A stretch of 64,000 nt of DNA from Flavobacteriales bacterium (GTDB lineage: Bacteria; Bacteroidota; Bacteroidia; Flavobacteriales_F; PHOS-HE28): contig JADKGB010000009.1 of the NCBI GenBank assembly GCA_016717225.1, positions 83,667 through 147,666 on the forward strand, read 5' to 3'. The notes below the pieces were generated by a model. It did not search any database. It saw only the letters and a list, made by a program, of their open reading frames with translations, and was not told the DNA's origin. Below are positions 63,588 through 64,000 of this stretch, in pieces; within the stretch, counting starts at the first letter, position 1; every line of letters begins with the position of its first letter. Position numbers and translations under genes: made by a program.

Positions 63588-63917
63588 ATGCGCATCGGAA
63601 CCATCCTATCACTGCTCGCTCTTCTATTCGCTTCCTGTTCATGCGATCCCGATACGGAAGCTGGTTCAATTCCATTGGCACAACCCGTGGTCACAAAAAC
63701 GCGCTCGGCGGTGGATGATCCCTGTGTGTACGATCTGGTGCAGACTACATGTGCCCTCTATGTGGCCGTGCGGTCGGCCTCGTTGGAGAAGCCGGTGGCC
63801 TTCGGCAATGACATCAATGCCGGGATGGTGCGCTCGAACATGTGCCCTGCGCTGGAAGTGGCCTGCAGGGCGATGCCTGCCCCCAGCAACCACCAGTCTT
63901 CCCGCAGCAACCAATAG
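63588..63917 (+). CDS. Probable lipoprotein, end uncertain
   Basis: 109 residues as read. The start MRIGTILSLLALLFASCSCD has a lipobox-like FASC. No known domain follows. A C5 run at 63880-63884 may hide an indel: one frame over, the sequence continues as ATNSSAKRGGAIGGTGNLRD to a stop at 63987, and this peptide is conserved in repeat copy A. The true C-terminus is therefore probably the AKRGGA one. Confidence 0.5.
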   Translation: MRIGTILSLLALLFASCSCDPDTEAGSIPLAQPVVTKTRSAVDDPCVYDLVQTTCALYVAVRSASLEKPVAFGNDINAGMVRSNMCPALEVACRAMPAPSNHQSSRSNQ

Positions 63918-63997
63918 CTCTGCCAAACGAGGCGGGGCGATTGGTGGCACCGGGAACCTAAGAGATGGCCATAGACCGCCATTGTGACAGTACAGCG
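63889..63997 (+). repeat. Direct repeat, copy B
   Basis: Second copy of the 110-base repeat, offset by 637-638 bases from copy A. It overlaps the end of the lipoprotein gene and reaches almost to the window edge, so it may continue beyond. Confidence 0.7.
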
Positions 63998-64000
63998 GAA

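Noticed and set aside
1..64000. CRISPR arrays, tRNA/rRNA genes, insertion sequences, integrases or phage genes
   Set aside because: None seen: no regularly spaced repeats, no cloverleaf-like gene or CCA-ended element noticed, no transposase or integrase motifs.

Overview
The window reads as a chromosome segment of a Bacteroidota bacterium, most likely of the Flavobacteriales. The signs are several proteins ending in type IX secretion (T9SS) sorting domains, an ileS-dksA-lspA order, a Ton cluster with several ExbD copies followed by a PstS-like lipoprotein and a TPR protein, a 14-gene complex I operon with a short NuoG, LytTR regulators with a Reg_prop sensor kinase, and promoter-like boxes of the form TAnnTTYG just upstream of start codons. 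I saw no rRNA, tRNA, CRISPR array, insertion sequence or prophage.

Layout. 0-12 kb: gdhA; then, on the minus strand, a frameshifted Omp28-like surface protein and an apparent operon gabT-like aminotransferase / nitrilase-family amidase (frameshifted) / VOC protein with a histone-like tail / Orn-Lys-Arg decarboxylase, which looks like an amine or amino-acid catabolic module; then a giant lamin-tail surface protein and asd. 13-20 kb: minus-strand ileS, dksA-like, lspA and a polytopic membrane protein. 20-23.5 kb: a T9SS protein and an MBOAT/SGNH pair, probably for polysaccharide O-acetylation. 23.9-31.6 kb: ExbB, three ExbD, two TonB, a small membrane protein, a PstS-like lipoprotein and a TPR protein. 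31.7-35.4 kb: a methyltransferase, a T9SS type B protein and two tiny genes resembling the ends of surface proteins. 35.7-40.7 kb: two LytTR regulators, their probable kinase and a coupled acidic lipoprotein. 40.9-42.5 kb: a conserved TPR-like protein. 42.5-55.4 kb: nuoA-N. 55.5-57.9 kb: a DUF4160/DUF2442 pair, a dicarboxylate/amino acid symporter and an HMA-like exported protein. 58-64 kb: a run of genes each broken by several single-base indels, then a diverged 110-bp direct repeat that reaches the window end.

Frameshifts are a major theme. Omp28-like, nitrilase, MBOAT, nuoA and four genes after 57.9 kb can each be restored by single-base changes, nearly always in short C/G or A/T runs. Their density rises sharply after about 58 kb. 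This fits consensus errors in a long-read or low-coverage contig end better than biological decay, especially as nuoA heads an otherwise intact essential-looking operon. Many long antisense reading frames exist because of codon bias; they were not annotated.

The observations I would follow first are: IleRS with a swapped signature motif (GIHH for HIGH), which marks the IleRS2 type linked to mupirocin hyper-resistance; the TAnnTTYG promoter box; the gabT/amidase/decarboxylase operon; the lysine-rich tails on two unrelated proteins; the palindrome-containing element at 57449-57532; and the repeated AKRGGA peptide at the right edge.
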